The notes beneath the pieces were generated by a model. The model was not told the origin of the DNA, made no database searches, and worked only from the letters and a program-made list of their open reading frames with translations. Source: Clostridium disporicum (GTDB taxonomy: Bacteria; Bacillota; Clostridia; Clostridiales; Clostridiaceae). From it: 60,109 bases of DNA. Location: positions 1 through 60,109 of the forward strand of contig NZ_CYZX01000023.1 in assembly GCF_001405015.1 (NCBI RefSeq), given 5' to 3'. This document shows, piece by piece, positions 45,516 through 54,469 of this stretch (positions are counted from its first letter, which is position 1; every line of letters begins with the position of its first letter). The position numbers were made by a program, and so were the translations under genes.

Positions 45516-47012
45516 TTACATTATTATATTATGAATAATAGTTGAAATGTTATCTATTATATCACTTGCAGTCACTGAGTATTTGTATTTACCTGCTATT
45601 TCTCCAGCTTTCCCATGAACATATGCACCGATTAATGCACTTTCAAGAGGACTGTGTTTCTGTGCTAATAATGATACTATCATTCCAGTCAAACAATCAC
45701 CAGAGCCACCAGCGGCCATTTTACTATTACCAGTGGTATTTATATATGTTTTTTCCCCATCTGTAATAACTGTATTATAACCTTTCAATAAAACTATACT
45801 CTTATATTTTTTAGCATATTCTTTGGCAATATTTATTCTATCACTTTCTACTTCTGAGATACTTTTACCAACAAGCCTAGACATTTCTCCAGGATGAGGT
45901 GTTAAAATCATTCTTCCTTTTAATCTATCTAATATTTCAGGCCTTCTTGATAATATATTTATCCCTTCAGCATCTATAACTAAGTGACAACTACTATTTT
46001 TAGAAATATATAATAGAAAATCTTCATATTCCTTACTACTTGGTAATCCAGGCCCATATGCTATAGCATTTGCTGTTGATATTAACTTGTCCACCTTTTC
46101 TTCTTCATTAAAATTAGAAGTCATGGATTCTATTAACATTCCACTTAATATATCTTGTATATCTTTAGGAGTAATTAATGTAGTCAATCCTGCTCCAGTC
46201 TTTAAACAAGCTTTTGTAGCCAAGTACGCTGCCCCTGTAAATCCTTTGCTACCAGCAAAAATTATTGCTCTACCATAATCACCTTTATGCCCATATATTT
46301 CTCTTTTTCTTATAATGTCTCTATAATAATAATCTTCTAAAATAGTTACACCTTCATTTATAATATCTTTTATTTCATTAGGAATACCAATTGGAATTAC
46401 TTCAAGGTTCCCTAGATATTTAAATGAATTGTAATTTATAAACCCTAATTTTACCACTTCAAAAGTATATGTAGTTGATGCCTTAACAGCTCCTCCCATC
46501 GGATTCCCAGTATTACAATCTAGTCCCGAAGGAACATCTACAGCTATTATATATTTTTTGCTATCATTTATTACCTTTATTACTTCTTTATAAAATTCAT
46601 TTAATTCTTTATTTATGCCTATCCCAAATATGCTATCTATAATTATTTCATTAAAATTTATTATTTCTTTTAAGTTATGTATATCGCTTATGTCTTTTAT
46701 AAAAGATATTTTACAGTTCATATTGTCAATTATGTTATAATTAACATTAAAATCATTACTATAATTTTCTCTTGGGCTTATAATAACAAAATGAACTTCT
46801 CTTTTAGCTAATACAAGTTTTCTGCCAATAGCAAGTCCATCTCCACCATTATTCCCAGTTCCACAAATAACTGTAAAACTTTGACCTAAATCTTTAATTT
46901 TTGAAAACACTTCATTAGCTGCATTTTCCATTAGAACAATACTTGGAATACCTACTATTTCTATTGCCTTTTTATCTATCATTTTACAGCCATCTCTACT
47001 CATAACATACAT
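45516..47012 (-). CDS. nnr: Bifunctional NAD(P)H-hydrate repair enzyme (epimerase + ADP-dependent dehydratase)
   Basis: A 498-residue fusion that repairs damaged nicotinamide cofactors. Residues 1-210 are the NAD(P)H-hydrate epimerase (CGTGNNGGDGLAIGRKL, VDVPSGLDCNTG); 220-498 are the ribokinase-fold ADP-dependent hydratase (AGSKGFTGAAYLATKA, TPHPGEMSRLVG, AAGGSGDCLTGMI). Both halves look complete. It starts directly after acpS with no gap (RBS GGAGG inside the acpS end), so the two are co-translated. Confidence 0.94.
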   Translation of the reverse strand: MYVMSRDGCKMIDKKAIEIVGIPSIVLMENAANEVFSKIKDLGQSFTVICGTGNNGGDGLAIGRKLVLAKREVHFVIISPRENYSNDFNVNYNIIDNMNCKISFIKDISDIHNLKEIINFNEIIIDSIFGIGINKELNEFYKEVIKVINDSKKYIIAVDVPSGLDCNTGNPMGGAVKASTTYTFEVVKLGFINYNSFKYLGNLEVIPIGIPNEIKDIINEGVTILEDYYYRDIIRKREIYGHKGDYGRAIIFAGSKGFTGAAYLATKACLKTGAGLTTLITPKDIQDILSGMLIESMTSNFNEEEKVDKLISTANAIAYGPGLPSSKEYEDFLLYISKNSSCHLVIDAEGINILSRRPEILDRLKGRMILTPHPGEMSRLVGKSISEVESDRINIAKEYAKKYKSIVLLKGYNTVITDGEKTYINTTGNSKMAAGGSGDCLTGMIVSLLAQKHSPLESALIGAYVHGKAGEIAGKYKYSVTASDIIDNISTIIHNIIM

Positions 47013-47384
47013 TTATCTAACCTCCATAGTAACAAATGCAATTGCACAACTTTTATTATGTGATATAGATATATGAAATATAACTTCTTCGTATTCTAAA
47101 AATTCCTTCACCTTATTAGATATATTAACTATAGGTTTTCCAAGTTCATCTCTAAGAACTTCTAAGTCATTAAAAGAAAATCCCCTAAATCCTCTTCCTA
47201 TAGCTTTGCTTATAGCTTCCTTAGCAGCAAAATTTCCTGCTATACTTTCAAGCTTCATAGATTTGCTCTTAAATAATTCTATTTCTTTTTCAGTAAATGT
47301 CTTTTCTAAAAACTTAGGTGTTCTTTCTATGGCCTTTTTTATTCTTTCAATTTCTATGATATCTGTTCCAACTCCAAGTATCAT
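47013..47384 (-). CDS. acpS: Holo-[acyl-carrier-protein] synthase
   Basis: A 123-residue enzyme that moves 4'-phosphopantetheine from CoA to acyl carrier protein. Motifs: GVGTDIIEIERI at the N-terminus, FAAKEAISKAIGRGFRGF with the Mg-binding Glu, and ISISHNKSCAIAFV near the end. Normal length. It is the first gene of the acpS-nnr-ydcC-like-alr-mazEF cluster and 40 bp downstream of a DUF6514 gene. Confidence 0.95.
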   Translation of the reverse strand: MILGVGTDIIEIERIKKAIERTPKFLEKTFTEKEIELFKSKSMKLESIAGNFAAKEAISKAIGRGFRGFSFNDLEVLRDELGKPIVNISNKVKEFLEYEEVIFHISISHNKSCAIAFVTMEVR

Positions 47385-47424
47385 GCTATCACCTCTTATG
47401 TATCTATCATACTATACATAATAA

Positions 47425-47754
47425 TTATACACTAGCAACTAAAACTTCCTCGTTATTAAAATCTTCTATACACTCATCAACATATGCACCTATAATATCT
47501 ATTAAATGGATAGGTGATACATTATTTTTATACAATAATTCTAATATAGGTCTAACCTTTTCTTTTTTTGTAGAAATTATATCTACAGAATCTCTTTCAA
47601 TATTTATTAAAGATTCATCTTTAAAGTCTTGTCTTTCGACCTCAATTCCAAAAGCTTGTCCGCTTTTTGTTTGACATTGAGTTAATCTGTAGAAGTACAT
47701 AATCTTTTTTCCTTTATTTTCAATAGCTAAACTTAATGATTCTACTATCTTCAT
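47425..47754 (-). CDS. DUF6514-family protein
   Basis: A 109-residue soluble protein (KKIMYFYRLTQCQTKSGQAFGIEVERQD; ILELLYKNNVSPIHLIDIIGAYVDE). It resembles small clostridial proteins grouped as DUF6514, whose function is unknown. No signal peptide or transmembrane segment. It has a strong ribosome site (AAGGAGG) and lies 40 bp before acpS, so it may belong to the same transcript. Confidence 0.75.
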   Translation of the reverse strand: MKIVESLSLAIENKGKKIMYFYRLTQCQTKSGQAFGIEVERQDFKDESLINIERDSVDIISTKKEKVRPILELLYKNNVSPIHLIDIIGAYVDECIEDFNNEEVLVASV

Positions 47755-47970
47755 AGTAATACCTCCTTCACATATTTCATATTATTAAAGATATCACATT
47801 ATTTTTTCAAATTATGTCAAAAATTGTTCCATATTTATCTAAAAATTCCTTACTAATTCTACATAAAATGTTATTTTAAATTATTTACCATTACGTTTTA
47901 CCCTTCTATTTGTAAATATAAAGCAATTTTTATTTGCTTATTGTCGAATAATATAATACATAAATTAAAA

Positions 47971-48031
47971 GGCTGATAAAAAAGATTTATAAACTACTTT
48001 TTTAGTAATTTATTCATTCTTTTTTACAGCC
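47971..48031 (-). terminator. Long imperfect hairpin downstream of ssb
   Basis: GGCTGATAAAAAAGATTTAT on the left pairs with a near-complement ending in CAGCC on the right over about 26 bp, around a TTTTTTAGTAA core. On the minus strand it follows the ssb stop by 14 bp and is followed by UUUUAAUUU. Probably the ssb terminator. Confidence 0.6.
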
Positions 48032-48044
48032 ACTTTTAACAAAT

Positions 48045-48407
48045 TTATTGAGTTTCTATATTCATATCTTCATCATTTTTATCAATTCTTCTATTACCGA
48101 CAAATTTGAAGTCCTCTGCTACTACTTCAGCTATATATTTCTTATTACCAAGCTTATCTTCATAGCTTCCAGTCCTTAATCTACCACTTAAACTAATATA
48201 GCTTCCTTTTCTCATATACTTACATATTACTTCCGCTTTTCTACCCCATATAGTAACTGGTATTAAATCAGCTTTTCTTGTTCCATCAGCTGCTTTAAAA
48301 TTTCTTTCAACTGCAACTATAAATCTAGTAAATACCTTCTCACCATCTTCTATAGTTTTTAGTTCAGGGTCTTTAATTAATTTTCCTACTAAAACTATTT
48401 TATTCAT
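48045..48407 (-). CDS. Short single-stranded DNA-binding protein without the acidic tail
   Basis: A 120-residue OB-fold SSB (MNKIVLVGKLIKDPELK; RFIVAVERNF; DLIPVTIWGRKAEVICKYMRKGSYISLSGRLRTGSYEDK). The typical C-terminal tail with the DDDIPF motif, which recruits partner proteins, is missing; it ends DKNDEDMNIETQ. It is therefore a second SSB-type protein (SsbB-like or of unknown role), not the replication SSB, which should be near rpsF/rpsR elsewhere. I chose the start MNKIVLVG after the ribosome site AGGAGGTGG; the frame is open 14 codons further. Confidence 0.85.
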   Translation of the reverse strand: MNKIVLVGKLIKDPELKTIEDGEKVFTRFIVAVERNFKAADGTRKADLIPVTIWGRKAEVICKYMRKGSYISLSGRLRTGSYEDKLGNKKYIAEVVAEDFKFVGNRRIDKNDEDMNIETQ

Positions 48408-48572
48408 TAAATTCCACCTCCTGAATATTACTTCTTTGATTATGCCCAACTAGATGCATTCTATACATTTTATATCTATTTTTTCTTTAACAAATTAAAA
48501 ATTGTGTATTTAATTAAAATAATGAGTAAGAATACTTTTAAATAAATCTCTGAAATCCAATCTTAACTAAAA

Positions 48573-48600
48573 AAAGACTATGCTATGCATAATCTTTTTT
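48573..48600 (-). terminator. Intrinsic terminator of the YihY gene
   Basis: AAAGACTATGC (48573-48583) pairs with GCATAATCTTT (48587-48597) with one mismatch and lies at the stop codon; A- and T-runs flank it on both sides. Confidence 0.65.
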
Positions 48601-49453
48601 ACTTTATTCTTAAATTATTTTTTCGAATTACAAGGACAGAATTTATTTCTCCACCTAAGATTAAAATTATCGATGATATATAAAGCCAAGTCATTAATAC
48701 AAAAACAGCTCCAAGACTACCATATAGTCTTGAGTAATTACTAAAATTATTTATATAAAATGAAAAGCATAATGAAACTATAAGCCACCCAATTGTACTA
48801 ACTATAGCTCCTGGAAATGCTTCCCTCCAGCTTATTCTTTTAGCTGGTGTATATCTATATATTCCTGCAAATATACAAATCATTATAATTAAAACCATGA
48901 TATATCTCAGCAAATTCCATAGCTTTCCTATGAGTGCATTATACGGTATATATGAAATCAATAAATTGCCTATCAGATTTCCAAATACTAATAATACCAA
49001 TGCTACAACTATAGTAAATGCTAAAGCAAATGTACATATTAAAGCTATTATTACTCTCTTTATAAATGACCTATTTTCTTTTAAATTATACGCCTTATTA
49101 ATACCTTTAGTAACAGCTCTAAATGCAGAAGATGCTGCCCACATAGATAATACTATAGATACTCCTAATAATCCTGTATATTGATTTTCTACAACCTCCA
49201 CTACAATGCTAGATGTTAATTCAAAAACACTACTAGGAAGTATAGCACTTAGCCCTTCAATTATTTGCATAGAATCCAACTTACTAAAACCTATTATTGT
49301 CATCAAGAATATTAGAAAAGGGAAAAATGATAATATTAAATAATATGCTAACTGTGCTCCTAGTGCGAAGATATCATCATTCTTAATCTTAATAATAAAA
49401 TATATCATAAAATCAAAGAAAGACCTCTTATTAATCCTGTTCTCTTTCGACAT
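48599..49453 (-). CDS. YihY/UPF0761 family membrane protein
   Basis: A 284-residue protein with about six transmembrane helices (LAYYLILSFFPFLIFLMTIIG; GVSIVLSMWAASSAFRAVTKGINKAYNL; WREAFPGAIVSTIGWLIVSLCFSFYI; LYGSLGAVFVLMTWLYISSIILILGGEINS). The family is widespread; its function is not known (the old name ribonuclease BN is wrong). The ATG at MSKENR is preferred over an upstream GTG four codons earlier because GGTGAG lies at the usual distance. Confidence 0.9.
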   Translation of the reverse strand: MSKENRINKRSFFDFMIYFIIKIKNDDIFALGAQLAYYLILSFFPFLIFLMTIIGFSKLDSMQIIEGLSAILPSSVFELTSSIVVEVVENQYTGLLGVSIVLSMWAASSAFRAVTKGINKAYNLKENRSFIKRVIIALICTFALAFTIVVALVLLVFGNLIGNLLISYIPYNALIGKLWNLLRYIMVLIIMICIFAGIYRYTPAKRISWREAFPGAIVSTIGWLIVSLCFSFYINNFSNYSRLYGSLGAVFVLMTWLYISSIILILGGEINSVLVIRKNNLRIK

Positions 49454-49609
49454 AAATCTCACCACATCTTTATAAATAATTTGTTATTATATTATATAAT
49501 AGTTTTTACCAAATTTTATTATACTTATAATATTTTTATTTTTCTATCTTAATTATTTAATAACTATGTTGTATAATTCAATTAAATAACAATTTTCGGG
49601 GGTGTACTA

Positions 49610-50491
49610 ATGCTACAAGTAATAGAAAACGATTTTTTAAAAATCTCTTCATCAATACACGGTGGAGAACTTCACAGTATACAAAGTAAAAAAACTAATA
49701 CTGAATATCTATGGAACGGAAATCCTGACTTTTGGAAATATCATGCTCCAATTCTTTTTCCTATAGTAGGTAAAGTTAAAGATGGTAAATATAAAGTTGA
49801 TGGAAAAACATACGAACTTCCTCAACATGGTCTTGCTAGAGTTAAAGATTTTTCTATTAAAAACTCTGAAGGCAACAAAATTACTTATGAATTAATTTAT
49901 TCAGAAGATACTCTTAAAGTTTATCCTTATAAATTTTCTTTATGTATTTCATATGAATTAATAGATAACAATCTTAAAGTTTCTTACAAAGTAACTAATT
50001 TAGATAATAAGACTATTTATTTTTCAATAGGTGCTCATCCTGGTTTTATGTGTCCTTTAAAAGATAATGAAACTCTTAACGATTACTACTTTGAATTTAA
50101 TAAAAAAGAAACTGCTGAGCTAATGACTTTAGATATGAATGTTGGATTAATATCTCATAATACTATTCCATATTTAAACGATGAAAATATTATTCCTCTT
50201 CATAAAGAATTATTTAAAAACGATGCTTTAATATTCAAAAATTTAGACTCTAACTTAATTAGTATTAAATCTAAAAATCATAATCAAGTGTTATCAATGG
50301 ATTTCACAGGATTCCCTTATATGGGCTTATGGGCTATGCCAACAGGATGTCCTTTTGTTTGTATAGAACCTTGGTTCGGTCATGCTGATTTTGTAGACTT
50401 CGATGGAGAGCTAAAAGATAAAGCAGGAATTCAATCACTAGAAATCGGTAAAGAGTTTAACTGCTCATACAGCATAATAGTAACAGAATAA
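49610..50491 (+). CDS. Aldose 1-epimerase family protein (LacX-like)
   Basis: A 293-residue protein of the galactose mutarotase fold (LKISSSIHGGELHSIQSKKTNTEYLWNGNPDFWKYHAPILFPIVGKVKDG; LPQHGLARVKDF with the catalytic His; SIGAHPGFMCPL; CIEPWFGHAD). It interconverts anomers of sugars or sugar phosphates; the LacX subgroup has no firmly assigned substrate. It has a TATAAT -10 at 49572-49577 and ribosome site GGGGGTG. It is convergent with the helicase gene, with a hairpin array in between. Confidence 0.88.
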   Translation: MLQVIENDFLKISSSIHGGELHSIQSKKTNTEYLWNGNPDFWKYHAPILFPIVGKVKDGKYKVDGKTYELPQHGLARVKDFSIKNSEGNKITYELIYSEDTLKVYPYKFSLCISYELIDNNLKVSYKVTNLDNKTIYFSIGAHPGFMCPLKDNETLNDYYFEFNKKETAELMTLDMNVGLISHNTIPYLNDENIIPLHKELFKNDALIFKNLDSNLISIKSKNHNQVLSMDFTGFPYMGLWAMPTGCPFVCIEPWFGHADFVDFDGELKDKAGIQSLEIGKEFNCSYSIIVTE

Positions 50492-50497
50492 TATTAA

Positions 50498-50732
50498 GAG
50501 CGAATCTCGTAGGTTAAAAGTCGACTTCGTCTAACTGAAAATGCTACTCACGTAGCAGGGAAAAGTTAATTTAAAGTGAAAGTGCTACTATCGTAGCAAT
50601 GAAAGTAGTAACACCGATATACTTTCTCTAATTGCTATATGCAATCCTTTCACCGTCACGTCAGTGACATTTTTCCTTCAGCTGACTTTTCCCATTTGGC
50701 AAAGTCAAACTTTTCACCAAAGTGATTCGCTC
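50498..50732. repeat. 235-bp array of small hairpins inside a large imperfect inverted repeat
   Basis: The region starts GAGCGAATC (50498) and ends GATTCGCTC (50732), and the arms match loosely throughout. Inside are at least five short perfect hairpins: TGCTAC/GTAGCA twice, TTGC/GCAA, GTCA/TGAC and AAAGT/ACTTT types, separated by GAAAG or CTTTC-like linkers. It fills the whole gap between two convergent genes. Confidence 0.75.
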
Positions 50733-50733
50733 T

Positions 50734-53022
50734 TTATTTATATAGTTCTAATTCCCATTCTTGTGGTAACATACTTCTATATTTCGAACTATTATACCTG
50801 TTATCTACTAATAAAACCCTTCCTTTATCAGTTTCAGTTCTTATAACTCTTCCTGCTGACTGTAAAACTTTATTTATTCCTGGATAGGCATATGCATAAT
50901 CAAACCCATTTACCCCAAAATATTCTCTAATTATGTCATTTTCAATAGATACCATAGGAAATCCTACTCCTACTACAACAGCACCTATTAATTTATCGCC
51001 TGGTAGATCTACTCCTTCCGAAAACATTCCACCTACTACTGAAAAAGCAGCCAAATTTGCCCCTTCCTCAAATTTATTTAAAAATTCCTCTTTATCACTC
51101 TCAGAAAGTCCTTCTCCTTGAACTATAGTATTTTCTTCACTATAAATTTCAACATATCTTGAATAGACTTTTTTCAAATATTCGAATGAAGGTAAAAAGA
51201 CCATATAATTTCCTTTTACCTCATTAATAAATTTATTAATAACTGTGCATAACTTATCTATATTATTATATCTATTCACATATCTCATATCTAACGGATA
51301 TAAATATGTTGATAAATTTTCTTTTTTGAATGGTGAGCTAAATTTAACTCTAAAACTACTTTCACTTCCCCCTAATAAGTCTATATAATACTTAATAGGT
51401 GATAGCGTTGCTGAAAAAATTACAGTTGAATATGAACCATTTATAACTTCACCTATATTTTTAGATGGATCTATACAAAATATTTTTATGGAAAACTCAT
51501 TTTTTTCTTTTTTTAGTATTGTTGTATATTGTTTAGAATATAGTTCACTTAAAGAAACAAAGCTTCTTACCTCATAATAAAAATCTAATATTTCTTCATA
51601 TCCATTAGTATTTTTGCTTTTTACTAGATACTCATCTGCTTCAGCTATAAATACCTTAAGTAATTTAATTAATTCTTTATATTGAACATTGTGATATAGC
51701 GTATTAACATTTCTTTCCTCTAATTCTCTTCTTATTTCAATTAATTCTTTATTTATATTATTAGCCACTTTATATAATTTAGGAACTTTCCCTTTTAATA
51801 ACCTAGTAATTGATAGAACTTTACTTTTAAATATTTCTCCACTATACATATCTCTTGCTCTGTTTACTAAATTATGAGCCTCATCTATTAAGATTATATT
51901 TTTTTCATTGTCATCTTCAAAAATCCGTTTTAATTTTGCTCTAGGATCAAATGCATAATTATAATCACAAATAACTCCATCACACCATAATGATAAATCT
52001 AAAGCTAATTCAAAAGGACATACTTTAAATTTTCTTGCATACTTCTCTAATGTTGTCCTAGAAAATATACTTTCCTCTCTTAATATTTCACTTATTACTG
52101 AATTAATCTTTGTAAAATAATCTATTGCATATGGGCAATCATCTGGATTACATTTAACTTCGCTGTTTATACAAGCTTTTTCTTTAGCAGTTAAGGTTAT
52201 AAATCTAAACTTTAATCCATTATTAATAAGTCTCATATAAGCTTCTTCTGCAACAACTCTAGTTATAGTTTTAGATGTTAGATATACTATTCTTTCCCCT
52301 CTTCCTTCAGCTAAGCTTTTTATAGAAGGAAATATAGTAGATATAGTCTTTCCTATGCCAGTTGGCGCTTGAGCAAATAATATACATCTCTGCTTTATAG
52401 AGCTATAACAGTTCATTGCTAACTCTCGTTGCCCTTTTCTATATGTGTCGAAAGGAAATTTAATCTCTTTTATACTTTTGTTTCTTTCAACTTTGAAATT
52501 TTCTCTTAATCTAACAGTATCTATATATTTATCTACTATATTAAATACAAACTCTTTTAATAAATTAAATGAAAATACCTTTTGAAAACTTTTTACTTCA
52601 CTAGTATTCAAATTATAATAACTTAATCTTATAGAAATACTATCTAATTCATTATCCTTACAATAAAAATATCCATAAAACTTACTTTGAGCCCAATGTA
52701 ATGGATTATAATCTTCATCTATATATAATAAATCTCTATAAGTAGATTTAATTTCCTCAATTATAACTTCACTATTTTCTTTTATTATTCCATCTGCTCT
52801 ACCTTCTACTAATAATAAAATATCTCCATAGTCAAATTTCCCTTCCATCTTAACTTCTTTTTCATATTCGACATATATCTTTGCATTATCGCTTTGAAGT
52901 TTTCCATGAGCTATAGTTCCTTCTATAGCTCTCATTCTTGATACATGCCTATCGTCAAGACTTCCTTGTTGTAATATATATTCAACTATTCCTCTTACAG
53001 ATTCTTTAACTACTAAATTCAT
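50734..53022 (-). CDS. Cas4/RecB-like nuclease fused to an XPD/DinG-type Fe-S helicase
   Basis: A 762-residue protein. Residues about 1-125 carry a PD-(D/E)xK nuclease pattern (EGRADGI with Asp77, IIEEIKS with Glu90 and Lys92, and QSKFY). Residues about 190-760 are an SF2 helicase: Walker A QAPTGIGKT (218-226), DEAH box (380-383), and C-terminal motifs FSATLSP, GGMFSEGVDLPGD and QSAGRVIRT. Four cysteines between motifs Ia and II (Cys284, 291, 296, 335) would bind the Fe-S cluster of the XPD family. It probably unwinds and trims damaged or branched DNA. Related fused proteins are known in clostridia, but their role is not established. Confidence 0.85.
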   Translation of the reverse strand: MNLVVKESVRGIVEYILQQGSLDDRHVSRMRAIEGTIAHGKLQSDNAKIYVEYEKEVKMEGKFDYGDILLLVEGRADGIIKENSEVIIEEIKSTYRDLLYIDEDYNPLHWAQSKFYGYFYCKDNELDSISIRLSYYNLNTSEVKSFQKVFSFNLLKEFVFNIVDKYIDTVRLRENFKVERNKSIKEIKFPFDTYRKGQRELAMNCYSSIKQRCILFAQAPTGIGKTISTIFPSIKSLAEGRGERIVYLTSKTITRVVAEEAYMRLINNGLKFRFITLTAKEKACINSEVKCNPDDCPYAIDYFTKINSVISEILREESIFSRTTLEKYARKFKVCPFELALDLSLWCDGVICDYNYAFDPRAKLKRIFEDDNEKNIILIDEAHNLVNRARDMYSGEIFKSKVLSITRLLKGKVPKLYKVANNINKELIEIRRELEERNVNTLYHNVQYKELIKLLKVFIAEADEYLVKSKNTNGYEEILDFYYEVRSFVSLSELYSKQYTTILKKEKNEFSIKIFCIDPSKNIGEVINGSYSTVIFSATLSPIKYYIDLLGGSESSFRVKFSSPFKKENLSTYLYPLDMRYVNRYNNIDKLCTVINKFINEVKGNYMVFLPSFEYLKKVYSRYVEIYSEENTIVQGEGLSESDKEEFLNKFEEGANLAAFSVVGGMFSEGVDLPGDKLIGAVVVGVGFPMVSIENDIIREYFGVNGFDYAYAYPGINKVLQSAGRVIRTETDKGRVLLVDNRYNSSKYRSMLPQEWELELYK

Positions 53023-53084
53023 GTCTTATCCCTACCTAAATCTAATATACTTATTATATCAAATTTTAATAGTAATCATAATAA

Positions 53085-53111
53085 AAGAACTGCCCACTTA
53101 AGACAGTTCTT
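53085..53111 (-). terminator. Intrinsic terminator of the DUF1836 gene
   Basis: AAGAACTG (53085-53092) with CAGTTCTT (53104-53111) overlaps the stop codon of the gene; UUUUAUUAUGAUUA follows on the minus strand. The same AAGAACTG/CAGTTCTT stem is used in the terminator at 58481-58520. Confidence 0.7.
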
Positions 53112-53700
53112 ATTCTGAATGATATTCGTTTACTATTTTTTGAACTAATTTCTTAATTGCACTTGCTTGAGCAATTAATGTCATAACTACAACAAAAGTT
53201 CTTATACTATTTTCATCTTTTTCATCTAATTTAAGTTCTTTTATTACTTCATTTAATTTATCTTCATTTAATGCTGGGGTATTTAAATACTCTGTAAAGC
53301 TATTGCTCTGAGTTTCGACAAAAATTTTATACGCTGTTTCCCATGCAATAATATCATCCGATCTATCGTTTATATCATTAAATGCTAACCTAAATACTTT
53401 TTTAATCTCTTCAGTAGTAAGTACAGGTCTCATAAAACTTAATAATACAAGTTGAACTAAATGAATTTTAGTATATCCTCTTTTCTTACCATCTTCTGGC
53501 TTACTAATTACTTCACTTTTAATATAATTTTGTACTATATTATTAGTATATTTATCATCTACAAATTTATCATTTAAAAAATCTATAACTTGTGATAAGA
53601 AAAGGTCATATTTAGGTAAATCATCATATGATACTATAGAATCTTTAGAAATTTCTTCTGCCAATTCTCTTATATAGTTTTCGTCCATTTTATCAGCCAT
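53110..53700 (-). CDS. DUF1836 family protein (MerR-like DNA-binding candidate)
   Basis: A 196-residue protein with the DUF1836 pattern (LPKYDLFLSQVIDFLNDKF; YIKSEVISKPEDGKKRGYTKIHLVQLVLLSFMRPVLTTEEIKKVF). The first part has a helical region with a MerR-like winged-helix character, so it may bind DNA, but no target is known. It is divergent from abrB, about 400 bp away, and 88 bp upstream of the nuclease-helicase gene on the same strand. Confidence 0.75.
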   Translation of the reverse strand: MADKMDENYIRELAEEISKDSIVSYDDLPKYDLFLSQVIDFLNDKFVDDKYTNNIVQNYIKSEVISKPEDGKKRGYTKIHLVQLVLLSFMRPVLTTEEIKKVFRLAFNDINDRSDDIIAWETAYKIFVETQSNSFTEYLNTPALNEDKLNEVIKELKLDEKDENSIRTFVVVMTLIAQASAIKKLVQKIVNEYHSE

Positions 53701-54108
53701 TCCTATTCACCTCATATTTTATTTATTTATTATATTATATAGTAAAGAAAAACTTATTACAAGTTACTTTTCCCTTTTTTTGTAATTATTTTTAGTCATT
53801 TTAATATTTCCTCACTCCCCATCTCATTTTTTACCAATTTTTTTATTTTTTTTTTAATTTGCTTCAATTTGCGAATATTTTTACCGAAAGCTTAGTAAGC
53901 AAGCCATTTTTCATCATTCATTTTATTACATATTTTTTTAAAACGCCCTTGACTTTTCAAAAATATGGTAGTATAGTTTATTTATAAATTTATTTAGAAT
54001 TAATATTCTATATAAATATTTTTTTTTACGTTTTTGTATTGACTTTAAATTACAAATTTGTTAATATTGAACTGCAAAATGTCGAAACTTGTTAAGGAGG
54101 AATTTAAA
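53701..54108. other. Intergenic region between the DUF1836 gene and abrB
   Basis: It holds the promoter and ribosome site of abrB, the ribosome site of the divergent DUF1836 gene, and T-rich sequence. I see no RNA gene or repeat. Confidence 0.5.
53949..53977 (+). promoter_or_regulatory. SigA-type promoter of abrB
   Basis: TTGACT (53949-53954) and TATAGT (53972-53977) with a 17-bp spacer, about 130 bp before the abrB start. Confidence 0.65.
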
Positions 54109-54354
54109 ATGAAATCAACTGGTGTTGTTAGAAGAGTAGATGAACTAGGGAGAATAGTTATTCCTATAGAGTTAAGAAGAACTTTAGATATAGCTGAAAA
54201 AGATGCTTTAGAAATTTATGTAGATGGTGAGCAAATAATCTTAAAGAAATACGAGCCTGCTTGTATATTCTGTGGAGATGCTAGAGATGTTGCTAACTAC
54301 AAAGGTAAAAACATCTGTAAAAACTGCTTAAACGAATTAAAGTCAGATAGATAG
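54109..54354 (+). CDS. abrB: AbrB-family transition-state regulator with a zinc-ribbon-like tail
   Basis: An 81-residue protein. Residues 1-50 are the SpoVT-AbrB swapped-hairpin DNA-binding domain (MKSTGVVRRVDELGRIVIPIELRRTLDI). Residues 52-81 contain CIFCGDARDVANYKGKNICKNC, a CxxC...CxxC pattern that could bind zinc. In Bacillus AbrB represses post-exponential genes; clostridial homologs affect solventogenesis and sporulation. The start is at MKSTGVV after AAGGAGG; the frame is open 17 codons further upstream with no ribosome site. Its position divergent from rsmI and trmN6 is the same as in Bacillus subtilis. Confidence 0.93.
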   Translation: MKSTGVVRRVDELGRIVIPIELRRTLDIAEKDALEIYVDGEQIILKKYEPACIFCGDARDVANYKGKNICKNCLNELKSDR

Positions 54355-54372
54355 TTTATATACATATTTTTT

Positions 54373-54406
54373 AAAAGGAGCTTTGCTTAAATGCAATGCT
54401 CCTTTT
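54373..54406 (+). terminator. Intrinsic terminator of abrB
   Basis: AAAAGGAGC (54373-54381) with GCTCCTTTT (54398-54406) and an inner GC/GC stem, followed by TTTT. It lies 18 bp after the stop. Confidence 0.85.
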
Positions 54407-54410
54407 TTAA

Positions 54411-54469
54411 CAAAGTGCAAATCACTTCGGTGTAGCTGCCTTTTCACTTATGCACTTAGTGCACACTTT
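54411..54469. repeat. Inverted repeat between the convergent abrB and rsmI genes
   Basis: An outer AAAGTGC/GCAC..CTTT arm encloses a second pair (AATCACTTC near the left, AAGTGAAAAGGCAGC-type complement near the right). It is of the same style as the hairpin elements at 50498-50732 and may end rsmI transcripts. Confidence 0.45.
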
